NCBI GenBank assembly: GCA_005879805.1
Contig: VBKL01000080.1
Span: forward strand, 1-32,144
DNA length: 32,144 nt
Direction: 5' to 3'
Source of the DNA: Deltaproteobacteria bacterium
Lineage (GTDB): Bacteria; Myxococcota; Myxococcia; Myxococcales; 40CM-4-68-19
The notes under the pieces are model-generated. The model was given only the letters and a program-made list of their open reading frames with translations, did no database searches and was not told the origin of the DNA. Below are positions 14,846 through 23,929 of this stretch, one piece after another (the stretch's first letter is position 1; the number at the start of each line of letters is the position of its first letter). The position numbers and the translations under genes are program-made.

Positions 14846-16159
14846 TCACGATGACACGCCATGCGATCCTTGACCCGTCGGGCGTACGTGCCGGAGCGCG
14901 ACGAACGCAAGGACAGCCATCGCCACTGCGACGAGCGCGCTCGCCAAGGCAGTTATCTGAAGGCCTCGCGTGAACGCCCTCCGCGCCATTTCGACCAGCG
15001 GGCCGCCGGCCGCTGGCAATTCGCGAGCGAGCGCCAGTGCGCCTCCGAGAGTGTCCTGTGCGGCCGCCAAAGCTTCAGGCGGAATACCGTCGATGGCGGA
15101 GCCGGCCATCGCCCGCCGGTAGATGGCCGTCCCGATGCTGCCGAGGATCGCGATGCCGAGCGCTCCGCCGAATTCGGAGCAGGTTTCCGAGATCGCGGCG
15201 GCCGCACCGGCCCGCTCGGGTGGCGCGGCGCCGATGATGAGATCGTTCGCGAGGGTGAACACGGGAGAAAGACCTAGCGAGAACACCACAGTGCTCACCA
15301 CCAGGATGGCGAGCCCGGAAGTGCCGATCCCGCCGATCGCCACGAATCCTGCCGCCGCGATGACGAGGCCCCCGCACATGAGGAAGGCGGGCCGGACCCG
15401 CCGCGCCAGGATCGGGGAAAGCATCGACCCGGCGACGAAGCCCAGGGCAAGAGGCATCGACCAAAGCCCGGCCGCGAGCGGCGACAGGCCGAGCACCAGT
15501 TGGAGATACTGCGCGATGAACACATACGGACCGAACACGATGAAGGTCGCGAGCAGGTAGAGCGCGAGCGACGCGCTGAAGGCCGGCGTCCGGAACAGCC
15601 GCAAGTCGATCAAGGGGTCGGCCAGCGTCTGCTGCCGGCGCACGAAGATGGCAACGACCAGGAGACCCGCGCCGATGGAGGCTGCGGCCAACCAGCCGAG
15701 GCCGTGCACGGCGATCTGCTTGAGTCCATAGATGACGCCTAGCACCGCGGAGATCGAGAGGACGGCGCTCCAGGGATCGGGACGCCCCGCCTCGGGGTCG
15801 CGGAACTCGGGCAGCAGGATCGGTCCCAGGACGAGAAGGAGCGCCATCATCGGAATGCTGATGAGAAAGACCGACCCCCACCAGAAGTGCTGCAAGAGGA
15901 GGCCTCCGAGCGGCGGCCCGATTACCGCGCCTGCGGAGTAGCTGGAGATCCACACGCCGACGGCGACTCCGCGCTGCCCGTAGATGTCGATGATCCAGAG
16001 CAACTGGGTGCTGCTCGGCTTGAGGCTGGCGCTGAGCGCCGGCACCGCGAGGTCCAGCACGGTCAGGTCCATCGAGTAGAGGACGCAGGGGAGGGCGATG
16101 ACGGCGAGCCCGATCCACTCGCGGCGCCCGGCTTTGGAGGGGGGAGGAGCGCGGTTCAT
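14846..16159 (-). CDS. MFS drug exporter, DHA2 (EmrB/QacA) type, with an internal deletion
   Basis: This 437-residue membrane protein starts with a family-typical first helix (LYSMDLTVLDLAVPALSASL) and STQLLWIIDIYG. It then jumps at residues 61-62 straight to QRGVAVGVWISSYSAGAVIGPPLGG. In DHA2 proteins about 75 residues separate these: membrane helices 2-4 including motif A (GxLxDrxGrr). The rest is normal (FWWGSVFLISIP, GLSPLAAGLWSMP, PPERAGAAAAISETCSEFGGALGIA). Adding the missing block would give about 513 residues, the standard size. The frame is kept across the join, but transport function is very unlikely. Its start is 35 bases from the divergent acyltransferase gene. Confidence 0.85.
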   Translation of the reverse strand: MNRAPPPSKAGRREWIGLAVIALPCVLYSMDLTVLDLAVPALSASLKPSSTQLLWIIDIYGQRGVAVGVWISSYSAGAVIGPPLGGLLLQHFWWGSVFLISIPMMALLLVLGPILLPEFRDPEAGRPDPWSAVLSISAVLGVIYGLKQIAVHGLGWLAAASIGAGLLVVAIFVRRQQTLADPLIDLRLFRTPAFSASLALYLLATFIVFGPYVFIAQYLQLVLGLSPLAAGLWSMPLALGFVAGSMLSPILARRVRPAFLMCGGLVIAAAGFVAIGGIGTSGLAILVVSTVVFSLGLSPVFTLANDLIIGAAPPERAGAAAAISETCSEFGGALGIAILGSIGTAIYRRAMAGSAIDGIPPEALAAAQDTLGGALALARELPAAGGPLVEMARRAFTRGLQITALASALVAVAMAVLAFVALRHVRPTGQGSHGVSS

Positions 16160-16194
16160 CGACAGCGGATACTCTCTGCAGGCCGGAGCGATCC

Positions 16195-17598
16195 ATGCCC
16201 ACCACGTACGATCGACTGAACCACCTCGACCGATCCTTCCTCGTTTACGAAAGCGGCGTGAGCCCGATGCATGTCGGTGGCACCGCCACCTTCGAGGTGG
16301 GCGGCCTGCGCCGGCCCGAAGGCGGCCTCGACATCGGGCGCATCCGTGCCCTGATCGAGGCGCGGCTCCCGCTCATCCCCCGCTACCGGCAGGTGGTGGC
16401 GACGACGCCGCTCGGCGCGCCGATCTGGGTCGACGACGCGCATTTCAACCTCGAATACCACGTGCGACACACCAGCCTTCCCAGTCCGGGCGACGACCGG
16501 CAACTCAAAGCGCTCTCCGCCCGCGTGTTCTCCCAGGCGCTCGACCGGGCCAAGCCGCTGTGGGAGCTGTGGTTCGTCGAGGGCGTCGCCGGCGGCGACC
16601 GGTTCGCGCTCATCAGCAAGGTCCATCACGCGATGGTCGACGGCATCAGCGCGGTCGATCTGCTCCAGGTGATCCTTTCCCCGGACCAGGTCGCCGAGGT
16701 CGGGCCGGCGCCGCGCTGGCTGCCCCGCCCCGCACCCTCCGCGCGCAAGCTGGCATTCGACGATCTGCGGAGCTTCGTTCGAGCCCCGCTCGGGCTGGCC
16801 GCTCGCGCCCCGGCGTTGCTCGCCGAGGCGCGCAAGCCGGGGAGCGATCTGCGCGCGGCGCTGCGCGGGGCGACCGATCTCGCCTTCAAGACGGTCCGCC
16901 GTCCCTCCGAGACGCCCTTCAACCGGCCGATCGGTCCCCACCGCCGTTGCGACTGGCTCGCACTCGATCTCGGGGAGGTCAAGGCGGTCCGGCACGCCCT
17001 GGGCGGGTCGCTCAACGATGTCGTCCTCGCCACCGTGACCGGCGCGGTGAGCCGGTTCCTCGCGCACCGGAGCGTGCGGGCCGACGGCCTCGACTTCCGC
17101 GTGATGACGCCGGTGAGCGTGCGCACTCCCGACGAGCGGGGCGCTCTCGGCAACCGGGTCTCCGCATGGACGGTCCCGCTGCCCGTCGGCGAGCCCGACC
17201 CGCGACGGCGGCTCGCCCTCATCCAGGAGACGACGGGCCGGCTCAAGCAGGAGAAGAACGCGCTCGGCGCGGAGATGCTCACCAGGATGGCGGGGTGGGC
17301 GCCGGCAACGCTGCTCTCTCTCGGAGCGAGGCTGGCGTGGCGCAACCTTCCCTTCAACCTCATCGTGACCAACGTGCCCGGGCCGCAGCACCCGCTCTAT
17401 CTGCTGGCGTCGAGGATGCTCGACAACTACGGGCTCTTGCCCCTCGCCGATTATCTCGGGCTCGCCATCGTGCTGATGAGCTACGACGGCAAGCTCTGCT
17501 GGGGCTTCACCGCAGACTGGGACCTGGTTCCGGACGTGGGCGAGTTCGCGCGCTGCATCGAGGAGGCCTTTGGCGAGCTCCGGAGGCTCGCGGCCTGA
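16195..17598 (+). CDS. Wax ester synthase/diacylglycerol acyltransferase (WS/DGAT)
   Basis: This 467-residue protein is complete for the family. The catalytic motif HHAMVDG is at residues 144-150 (His145 as base). It is preceded by PLWELWFVEGV and followed by LNDVVLATVTGAV, plus a C-terminal NLIVTNVPGPQHPLYL, all conserved in bacterial WS/DGATs. These enzymes join acyl-CoA to a fatty alcohol or diacylglycerol to make wax esters or triacylglycerol at the membrane and lipid-droplet surface. A GGAGCG lies about 7 bases before ATG 16195. It is a single gene, divergent from the exporter and convergent with the response regulator. Substrate preference cannot be read. Confidence 0.93.
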   Translation: MPTTYDRLNHLDRSFLVYESGVSPMHVGGTATFEVGGLRRPEGGLDIGRIRALIEARLPLIPRYRQVVATTPLGAPIWVDDAHFNLEYHVRHTSLPSPGDDRQLKALSARVFSQALDRAKPLWELWFVEGVAGGDRFALISKVHHAMVDGISAVDLLQVILSPDQVAEVGPAPRWLPRPAPSARKLAFDDLRSFVRAPLGLAARAPALLAEARKPGSDLRAALRGATDLAFKTVRRPSETPFNRPIGPHRRCDWLALDLGEVKAVRHALGGSLNDVVLATVTGAVSRFLAHRSVRADGLDFRVMTPVSVRTPDERGALGNRVSAWTVPLPVGEPDPRRRLALIQETTGRLKQEKNALGAEMLTRMAGWAPATLLSLGARLAWRNLPFNLIVTNVPGPQHPLYLLASRMLDNYGLLPLADYLGLAIVLMSYDGKLCWGFTADWDLVPDVGEFARCIEEAFGELRRLAA

Positions 17599-17625
17599 CG
17601 CGCCGGGGACTGCGCGGCAGCGCTC

Positions 17626-18219
17626 CTACTTGTCCGGCCGATCCTTCTTGCGCCCGGGTCGCGGCTTCGGCGACCAGTCCTTGAAATGCTCGGCGGCGCA
17701 ATTCGGGCAGATCCCGTGCGAGAACATCGTGTGCGCCCGTTGCGACACGTATTGCTCGATGGGCACCCACTTGTCGTCGTCCTCGCGGATGTTCTTGCAG
17801 TAGGCGCAAATGGAGAGCAGTCCCTGCAGCTGCTTCATCTGCGCCTGGAGCCCGAGGATGCGTTCCGCGACGCGCAGGCGCGCGCCCAGCTCCTCCGCGT
17901 CGATGGGCTTGGGAATGAAGTCGTCGGCCCCCGCCTCGAGCGCCTCGAGGTACCGCTTCTTCCCGCGCCGCGCCGTCACCACCAGCACGTACACGTAGCG
18001 GGCGTGCTGGCGGCCGCGGATGTGCCGGCACAGCTGGAGGCCGTCCATGACGGGCATCACCCAGTCGGAGATGACCACCTGGAGATCGTCCTTGCGAGTG
18101 AGCTGCTCGATGGCCTCGGCACCGTTCGTCACGGCGACGACCTCGTGTCCGAGCCCTTCGAGCACCCTTCGCAGGAGCAAGCTCGAAGTCCGATCGTCTT
18201 CCGCGATCAACACCTTCAT
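17626..18219 (-). CDS. Response regulator with Cys4 zinc-binding-like C-terminus
   Basis: From ATG 18219 (AGGGG about 5 bases upstream; a GTG at 18225 is possible) this encodes 197 residues. Residues 1-120 are a receiver domain with acidic pocket E7/D8/D9, phosphoacceptor D52 in SDWVMPVMDG, T82 and K104 in FIPKPI. A helix with coiled-coil character (ILGLQAQMKQLQGLL) leads to a short metal-site-like module. It contains C138-AY-C141 and C171-PN-C174 around WVPIEQYVSQRAHTMFSHGI, then a basic Pro/Lys tail. There is no DNA-binding helix-turn-helix. It probably signals by protein contact. It has no kinase beside it; the nearest is at 28473. Confidence 0.9.
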   Translation of the reverse strand: MKVLIAEDDRTSSLLLRRVLEGLGHEVVAVTNGAEAIEQLTRKDDLQVVISDWVMPVMDGLQLCRHIRGRQHARYVYVLVVTARRGKKRYLEALEAGADDFIPKPIDAEELGARLRVAERILGLQAQMKQLQGLLSICAYCKNIREDDDKWVPIEQYVSQRAHTMFSHGICPNCAAEHFKDWSPKPRPGRKKDRPDK

Positions 18220-18297
18220 CGACACCCCTGCGAAATCGGGCCCCTACGAGCTCGAAGCAGTAGTATCCCGGCGCGGCCACGAACCGGAACAGGATTG

Positions 18298-19701
18298 ATG
18301 CCCGCCATGCTTTCCGCACACCCCATCGACGTCCTCGTCGCCGGTGGCGGCAACGCCGGATTGTGCGCCGCGATGGTCGCGAGCGAGGCCGGCGCCCGGG
18401 TCCTCGTCCTGGAGTGCGCCCCGCGGGACTTCCGGGGAGGCAACAGCCGGCATACGCGCAACCTCCGCTACATGCATGAAGCGCCGGACGAGATCCTGAC
18501 CGGCGCGTATCCGGAAGAGGAGTTCTGGCAGGACCTTTCGCGAGTCACCAAGGGCAAGACCAACGAGCCCCTCGCGCGGCTCGCGATCCGGTTTTCCGCC
18601 GGCGTGGGCCGATGGATGACCGATCGCGGGGTACGGCTCCAGCCGCCTCTCGAGGGCACACTCCATCTCGGGCGCACCAACGCCTTCTTCCTCGGCGGGG
18701 GCAAGGCCCTGGTCAACGCGTACTACCGCACCGCGGAGCACCTCGGCGTCGAGGTGGTCTACCAGGCGGAAGTCGCCGGGCTCGAGGTGAAGGACGGCGC
18801 TTTCTCGTCGGCAAACGTCGTTCACGAGGGTCGCGAATATCGGGTTGCCGCCAAGGCATTCGTCGCCGCATCCGGCGGATTCGAGGCCAACATCCCCTGG
18901 CTCAAGGAGAGCTGGGGCGAGGTGGCCGATAATTTCATCATCCGCGGAACGCCGTACAACCAGGGCAGGGTCCTCAAGGCGCTGCTCGCGGCGGGCATGA
19001 AGCAGGTGGGCGATCCGAAGCAGTGCCACGCCGTCGCCGTCGACGGACGCGCGCCGAAATTCGACGGCGGGATCGTCACCCGGGTCGACGCCGTCCCCTT
19101 CGGCATCGTCGTCAACCAGGACGCGGTCCGCTTCTACGACGAGGGAGAGGATTTCTGGCCCAAGCGGTATGCCATCTGGGGCCGCCTCATCGCCGAGCAG
19201 CCGGGTCAGATCGGGCACGTCATCATCGATGCGAAGCCCATCGGCAAGTTCATGCCCACCGTGTTCCCGCCGATCGTGCGCAACTCCATCCGCGAGCTCG
19301 CCGAGGCGCTGAAGCTCGATCCCGGCGTCCTCGATACCACCGTCGAGCGCTTCAACCGATCGGTGCGGCCGGGGACCTTCGATCCCGGAGCGCTCGATTC
19401 CTGCACGACCGAGGGCCTCGATCCTCCAAAGAGCCATTGGGCGGTGGCCATCGATCGACCTCCCTTCTCGGCCTATTCCTTGCGGCCCGGGATCACCTTC
19501 ACTTATCTGGGAGTGGAAGTGGACCGCGACGCGCGCATCTTCTTGAAGAGCGGGGAGCCGACCCGGAACCTCTACGCAGCCGGCGAGATCATGGCGGGCA
19601 ACATCCTCGGGCAGGGCTACCTGGCGGGATTTGGCATGACCATCGGGACCGTGTTCGGCCGGATCGCCGGCAGGAAGGCAGCGGAGCATGCCGCTCGCTG
19701 A
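18298..19701 (+). CDS. tcuA: FAD-dependent tricarballylate dehydrogenase-like protein TcuA
   Basis: This 467-residue protein has the size of TcuA. A Rossmann FAD motif, VLVAGGGNAGLCAAMVASEA, starts near residue 12, followed by LVLECAPRDFRGGNSRHTRN, a family hallmark. FFLGGGKALVNAYY lies mid-protein, and the C-terminal NLYAAGEIMAGNILGQGYLAGFGMTIG is typical of fumarate-reductase-like flavoproteins. TcuA oxidises tricarballylate to cis-aconitate, handing electrons to TcuB. ATG 18298 follows AGGA closely; ATG 18307 is an alternative. It overlaps tcuB by 14 bases and heads a long operon with a liv-type transporter. The precise substrate here is inferred from the family. Confidence 0.88.
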   Translation: MPAMLSAHPIDVLVAGGGNAGLCAAMVASEAGARVLVLECAPRDFRGGNSRHTRNLRYMHEAPDEILTGAYPEEEFWQDLSRVTKGKTNEPLARLAIRFSAGVGRWMTDRGVRLQPPLEGTLHLGRTNAFFLGGGKALVNAYYRTAEHLGVEVVYQAEVAGLEVKDGAFSSANVVHEGREYRVAAKAFVAASGGFEANIPWLKESWGEVADNFIIRGTPYNQGRVLKALLAAGMKQVGDPKQCHAVAVDGRAPKFDGGIVTRVDAVPFGIVVNQDAVRFYDEGEDFWPKRYAIWGRLIAEQPGQIGHVIIDAKPIGKFMPTVFPPIVRNSIRELAEALKLDPGVLDTTVERFNRSVRPGTFDPGALDSCTTEGLDPPKSHWAVAIDRPPFSAYSLRPGITFTYLGVEVDRDARIFLKSGEPTRNLYAAGEIMAGNILGQGYLAGFGMTIGTVFGRIAGRKAAEHAAR

Positions 19702-20782
19702 TCTGCTGAAGGAGGGCGAGCGGATCATGATCATCTGCAATGCCTGCCGCTATTGCGAAGGGCATTGCGCGGTGTTCCCGGCGATGGAGCAGCGGACCGA
19801 GTTCCCGCCCCGCGATCTCGCCTACCTGGCGAATCTCTGCCACGACTGCGGCTCCTGCTATCACCACTGCCAGTACGCGCCGCCCCACGAGTTCGCGGTC
19901 AACGTCCCAGAGACGTTCAAGGGGATCCGTGAGCAGACGTACCGCCAGTACGCCTGGCCCAGGGCCCTCTCGGGCCTCTTCGAGAGCAATGCAATCGCTA
20001 CCGCCGCCGTGGTGATCTCGACCATCGTCCTCCTCGGCTTCCTCGCCGTCTCGGTCGCGGCGCCGGGAGCGATGTACCAGCCGCACGAAGGGCCCGGCGC
20101 CTTCTACGAGATCGTCCCGCACGACGCGATGATCGTCCTCTTCGGCGTGGTCTGGATGTTTGCGCTCGTCGCCTTCGCGGTCGGCTTCGCCCGCTTCTGG
20201 CGCGACAGCGGTCCCGGCGGGAAGATCTCCGCGCGGCATCTCGGCCGTGCCACGCTCGACATCCTGCGCCTGCGCTATCTCGACGGCGGCGCCGGAGACG
20301 GTTGCACCTACCCGCGCGAGGCGCCTTCCCAGGCGCGCCGCGTCTTCCACCATTTCACCTACTACGGCTTCCTCTTCTGCCTCGCCTCGACGACGGTGGC
20401 GGCGATCTACGACAACTTCCTCGCGCGCAAGGCGCCGTATCCGATCCTGAGCGCACCCGTTCTACTCGGGATCGTGGGAGGCGTTGGCCTCCTCGTCGGG
20501 CCCATCGGCCTCTCGATCTTGAAATTCCGCAGCGATCCGGTCCCGAATCCACGCAGCAGGCTGGTCATGGACGTGACCTTCCTCGTCCTGCTGTTCCTCA
20601 CCAGCGCGACCGGATTCCTCCTCCTCGTCCTCCGATCGACCGCCGCGATGGGGCCGCTGCTCGCCCTCCATCTCGGCTTCGTGCTCGGTCTTTTCGCTAC
20701 GCTGCCTTATGGAAAGTTCGTGCACGCGGTCTACCGATTCGCGGCATTACTGCGCTATGCGGTGGAGAAACCGGCTTCTTGA
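19688..20782 (+). CDS. tcuB: Membrane Fe-S electron-transfer protein TcuB (tricarballylate utilization)
   Basis: This 364-residue protein starts with two ferredoxin-like motifs: C17-NA-C20-RY-C23-EGH-C27 and C51-HD-C54-GS-C57-YHH-C61. It continues with [13 protein letters not shown] and then about six membrane helices containing His residues suitable for haem ([19 protein letters not shown]). This is the CitB/TcuB architecture, which reoxidises the TcuA flavin and passes electrons to the membrane chain. The ATG lies inside the end of tcuA (14-base overlap), showing coupled translation. The next gene begins 68 bases downstream with no obvious terminator between. Confidence 0.9.
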   Translation: MPLADLLKEGERIMIICNACRYCEGHCAVFPAMEQRTEFPPRDLAYLANLCHDCGSCYHHCQYAPPHEFAVNVPETFKGIREQTYRQYAWPRALSGLFESNAIATAAVVISTIVLLGFLAVSVAAPGAMYQPHEGPGAFYEIVPHDAMIVLFGVVWMFALVAFAVGFARFWRDSGPGGKISARHLGRATLDILRLRYLDGGAGDGCTYPREAPSQARRVFHHFTYYGFLFCLASTTVAAIYDNFLARKAPYPILSAPVLLGIVGGVGLLVGPIGLSILKFRSDPVPNPRSRLVMDVTFLVLLFLTSATGFLLLVLRSTAAMGPLLALHLGFVLGLFATLPYGKFVHAVYRFAALLRYAVEKPAS

Positions 20783-20850
20783 CATCCGACGTGCGTCCGG
20801 GCTTGCATGCACGCGTTTCGCGGCCGAGCCGTCAACACCAAGGAGAGACG

Positions 20851-22065
20851 ATGCGACGAACGATGATGGTGCTTGCGATCGCGGCCGTGGCGGCTTGTAA
20901 ACGCGCGCCGGAGCAAGGCGGACAGATCACGGCCAGCCAGATCACGCTCGGCGCGTCGGTGCAACTGACCGGACGGCTCGCCAACACCGGTCGTTACTAC
21001 GGGGACGGCTATGCGATGGCCGTCGAGCGTATCAACGAGAAGGGCGGCGTCTCCGTGGGCGGCAAGCAGCTCAAGCTCGCGCTCAAGATCCTGGACAACC
21101 AATCGGACGTGAACCTCGGCGTACGGCAATGCACGCAGCTGCTCACCCAGGACAAGGTCAACTTCCTGCTCGGACCGTTCTCCTCCAACGACGCGCTCGA
21201 CCAGTCCTCGGTGGCAGAGAAATACCAGGTCCCGATGGTGCAGGGCGGCGGCGCCTCCAGCCAGATCTTCAGCCGCAACTACAAGTACATCTTCGGCACC
21301 CTGCCGCCGGCGGACGATTACTACGCGAGCACCATCAAAATGCTCATGAAGATGGATCCCAAGCCGAAGACGGTCGCTCTCGTCGCGGCGGACGATTCCT
21401 TCGACGTCTCGGTAGCGAACGGCACGCGCAAGCTCCTCAAGGAGGCCGGTCTCGACCTGGTCGTCGACAAGCAGTACCGGGAAAACAATTCCGACTTCTC
21501 CTCGATCCTCTCCCTCGCCAAGTCGAGCGACCCGGACATCCTTCTCTGGAGCGGACACGAGGCCGAGGCGCTGAACTTCATCCGCCAGGCGAAGAGCCTG
21601 GGCATGAGTCCCAAGCTCATGTACGCGTTCACCGTCGGCGTCCCCACCGCCGACTTCCGCAAGGCGCTCGGCAAGGACGCCGAATACGCCTTCGGGATGA
21701 CGCCGTGGCTCCCTTCCAAGGATCTCAAGGACGACTACTTCGGCGATGCCGCCGTGTTCGCCAAGGAGTACCAGCAACGGTTCGGCTACGCGCCCGATTA
21801 CCATGCTGCTTCGGCGATCGCCGACGTGGAGGTATATGCCAAGGCGATCGCGGCCGCCGGATCGCTCGAGCCCGCCAAGGTTCGCGACGCCGTCGCCAAG
21901 GTGGATTTCGGTAGCCTCTACGGCAAGGTCAAGTTCCAACCGAACGGTCAGATCTCGCTGCCGCAAACGGTCATCCAGATCCAGAAAGGCGAGGTCGTGG
22001 AGATCTTTGCGGAAGATTTCCTCGGTAAGCCGCGCTACCCGCTGCCCCCCTGGGCGAAGCGGTGA
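20851..22065 (+). CDS. Liv-type ABC transporter substrate-binding lipoprotein
   Basis: This 404-residue protein starts at ATG 20851, after a strong AGGAGAG. The signal peptide [16 protein letters not shown] makes it a lipoprotein with Cys16. The mature part is a type I periplasmic binding protein of the LivJ kind: [66 protein letters not shown] and [16 protein letters not shown]. It would bind a small amino acid, amide or carboxylate outside and deliver it to LivHM. Its position directly after tcuAB suggests the ligand may be a tricarboxylate or related acid. That is inference; the pocket residues cannot be interpreted by eye. Confidence 0.92.
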   Translation: MRRTMMVLAIAAVAACKRAPEQGGQITASQITLGASVQLTGRLANTGRYYGDGYAMAVERINEKGGVSVGGKQLKLALKILDNQSDVNLGVRQCTQLLTQDKVNFLLGPFSSNDALDQSSVAEKYQVPMVQGGGASSQIFSRNYKYIFGTLPPADDYYASTIKMLMKMDPKPKTVALVAADDSFDVSVANGTRKLLKEAGLDLVVDKQYRENNSDFSSILSLAKSSDPDILLWSGHEAEALNFIRQAKSLGMSPKLMYAFTVGVPTADFRKALGKDAEYAFGMTPWLPSKDLKDDYFGDAAVFAKEYQQRFGYAPDYHAASAIADVEVYAKAIAAAGSLEPAKVRDAVAKVDFGSLYGKVKFQPNGQISLPQTVIQIQKGEVVEIFAEDFLGKPRYPLPPWAKR

Positions 22066-22093
22066 GCGGAGGCTCGATGCAGCGGAACAGCGC

Positions 22094-22110
22094 AGGCCGG
22101 CGCGCGGCCT
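22094..22110 (+). promoter_or_regulatory. Intra-operon hairpin between binding-protein gene and livH
   Basis: AGGCCG (22094-22099) pairs with CGGCCT (22105-22110) around a 5-base loop, directly before the AGGGGG ribosome-binding region of livH. Such GC-rich hairpins after binding-protein genes often stabilise the upstream mRNA, so that more binding protein than permease is made. It has no T-run, so it is not a canonical terminator. Confidence 0.45.
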
Positions 22111-22124
22111 AGGGGGCGCGCGCC

Positions 22125-22985
22125 GTGCAACTCTTCGCCCAGATCCTCGTCAACGGGATCCTGCTCGGGGGCCTCTACGGCCTGATGGCCCTCGGGATGG
22201 GCCTCGTCTGGGGTGTCCTCAACATCGTCAACCTCGCCCACGGCGCGCTCATCATGCTGGGCGGATACGCCGTTTATTATCTCTATACGAAGGGCGGCAT
22301 CGATCCCTTCGCGGCGCTGCCGATCGCGATGGTGTTGCTCTTCCTCTTCGGTTACCTCCTCCAGCGCTTCCTCCTGAACCTCATCGTCCGCTCGGCGCAG
22401 CTCAACACCCTGCTCATCACCTTCGGTCTCGACGTCGTCTTCGTCTATCTCGCGCAGCTGCTCTTCAGCGCCGACTTCCGCACCATCAACCCTCCGTACG
22501 CGGGCAGCAACATCGACGTCGGCGGCGTGACGATTCCCTACGCGCAGCTCGCCGCCTTCCTCGTCGCCATCTTCCTCGCCGCCATCCTCTTCCTCTTCCT
22601 CGATCGCACGCGAACGGGGCGCGCCATCCGCGCCACCGCGCAGAACCTCACCGCCGCCCGTCTCTACGGCGTGAACCCGCGCCGCATCTACGCGCTCACC
22701 TTCGGGACCGGCGCGGCGCTCGCCGGTGCGGCAGGCGGGCTCTACGGCGTCGTTTCGCAGATCACTCCCTACATCGGAGTCACGCTCACCGCGAAGTCGT
22801 TCGTCATCGCCATCCTCGGCGGGCTCGACAAACCGATCGGGGTCATCCTCGGCGGTCTCTTGCTCGGCATCGCCGAGGCGATGACCGCGCTCTATCTCGA
22901 TCCGACCTTCACCGACATCATCAGTTTCGGGCTGCTCGTTCTGGTCCTCGTCGCGAAGCCTGCACAGATCCTGGGGCGTGCATGA
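22125..22985 (+). CDS. livH: Liv-type ABC transporter permease LivH
   Basis: This 286-residue permease starts at GTG 22125, behind AGGGGG. LivH signatures are clear: LVNGILLGGLYGLMALGMGLVWGVLNIVNLAHGA at the start, RSAQLNTLLITFGLDVV, then the coupling-loop region GRAIRATAQNLTAARLYGVNPRRIYALTF and GGLDKPIGVILGGLLLGI. About eight membrane helices are present. With LivM it forms the translocation path of the importer. Its last codons overlap the livM start (ATGA at 22982-22985). The length is normal and no lesion is seen. Confidence 0.94.
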   Translation: MQLFAQILVNGILLGGLYGLMALGMGLVWGVLNIVNLAHGALIMLGGYAVYYLYTKGGIDPFAALPIAMVLLFLFGYLLQRFLLNLIVRSAQLNTLLITFGLDVVFVYLAQLLFSADFRTINPPYAGSNIDVGGVTIPYAQLAAFLVAIFLAAILFLFLDRTRTGRAIRATAQNLTAARLYGVNPRRIYALTFGTGAALAGAAGGLYGVVSQITPYIGVTLTAKSFVIAILGGLDKPIGVILGGLLLGIAEAMTALYLDPTFTDIISFGLLVLVLVAKPAQILGRA

Positions 22986-23929
22986 AGAACCTCCAGCGGG
23001 CAGGGCTTGCGCTGCTCGCCGTCGGGCTGGCGGCGGTGCCTTTCGTGGCTTCCGACACGCTGGTCCAGTTCGGCATCAACGCGCTCCTGGTCGCGACCTT
23101 GACCCAGGGGTGGAACATCATCGGCGGATTCACGGGCTACCCGTCGTTCGGCAACTCCGTGTTCTACGGTCTCGGCACCTACGGGACGGCCATCGCCATG
23201 GCGCAGCTCCACCTCCCGTTCGGGGTGGGACTCGTCGCTGGAGGCGTGCTCGGAGTGGCCTTCGCGCTCCTCTTCGGGATTCCCATCCTGCGCTTGCGCG
23301 GTCCCTATTTCGCCATCGCCACCCTCGGGTTGGCAGCGGTGATGTCCGCCATCGTGGCCACCATCGGATTCGCGGGCAAGAACATCGGCCTCATCCTTCC
23401 GCTCTTCCGGGGCGACACGCTCTTCTACGAGCTCTCGCTCGTCCTGCTCGTCGCGGCGACGGGCACGGTCGCCTGGCTCGCCCGCAGCCGCTTCGGCGCG
23501 GGGCTCGTCGCCATCCGCGAGGACGAGGACGCCGCGCAGGTGATGGGCATCAACACCACCATGTACAAGGTCGGCGCCCTCGCGCTGGCCGCTTTCTTCA
23601 GCTCGCTCGCGGGCGGCATCCACGCCTACTGGATCACCTTCATCGATCCGGGCAGCGCCTTCGATCCCACGCTCAACGTGCGCATGGTGATCATGACGCT
23701 CTTCGGAGGACCGGGGACGATTTTCGGACCGGTCCTCGGCTCGTTCGTTCTCTCGGCCGTGTCCGAGGTCCTCGCCAGCAAGGTGTCGACGGTGGCGAGC
23801 CTGTTCTACGGATTCGTCATCGTCCTCGCCGTCGTGTTCATGCCCAAGGGGCTGCTCGACCTGTTCCAGGGCTTCCGGCATTCGGGGTTCCGGTACTTCG
23901 CGCAGAACATGCGGCGGTTCCGCCTGTGA
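22982..23929 (+). CDS. livM: Liv-type ABC transporter permease LivM
   Basis: This 315-residue permease starts at ATG 22982, overlapping the livH stop. LivM hallmarks are LTQGWNIIGGFTGYPSFGNSVFYGLGTYG, PILRLRGPYFAIATLGLAAV, the ATPase-contact loop ARSRFGAGLVAIREDEDAAQVMGINTTMYKVGALALAAF and MTLFGGPGTIFGPVLGS. About nine to ten hydrophobic segments are present. It ends in a short basic, aromatic tail. The TGA overlaps the livG start (GTGA at 23926-23929). The gene looks intact and functional as the second half of the channel. Confidence 0.94.
   Translation: MKNLQRAGLALLAVGLAAVPFVASDTLVQFGINALLVATLTQGWNIIGGFTGYPSFGNSVFYGLGTYGTAIAMAQLHLPFGVGLVAGGVLGVAFALLFGIPILRLRGPYFAIATLGLAAVMSAIVATIGFAGKNIGLILPLFRGDTLFYELSLVLLVAATGTVAWLARSRFGAGLVAIREDEDAAQVMGINTTMYKVGALALAAFFSSLAGGIHAYWITFIDPGSAFDPTLNVRMVIMTLFGGPGTIFGPVLGSFVLSAVSEVLASKVSTVASLFYGFVIVLAVVFMPKGLLDLFQGFRHSGFRYFAQNMRRFRL

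Noticed and set aside
20779-20807. TTGACA at the end of tcuB as a promoter for the binding-protein gene
   Set aside because: The -35 is perfect, but no acceptable -10 lies 16-18 bases downstream. An internal promoter cannot be supported from sequence alone.
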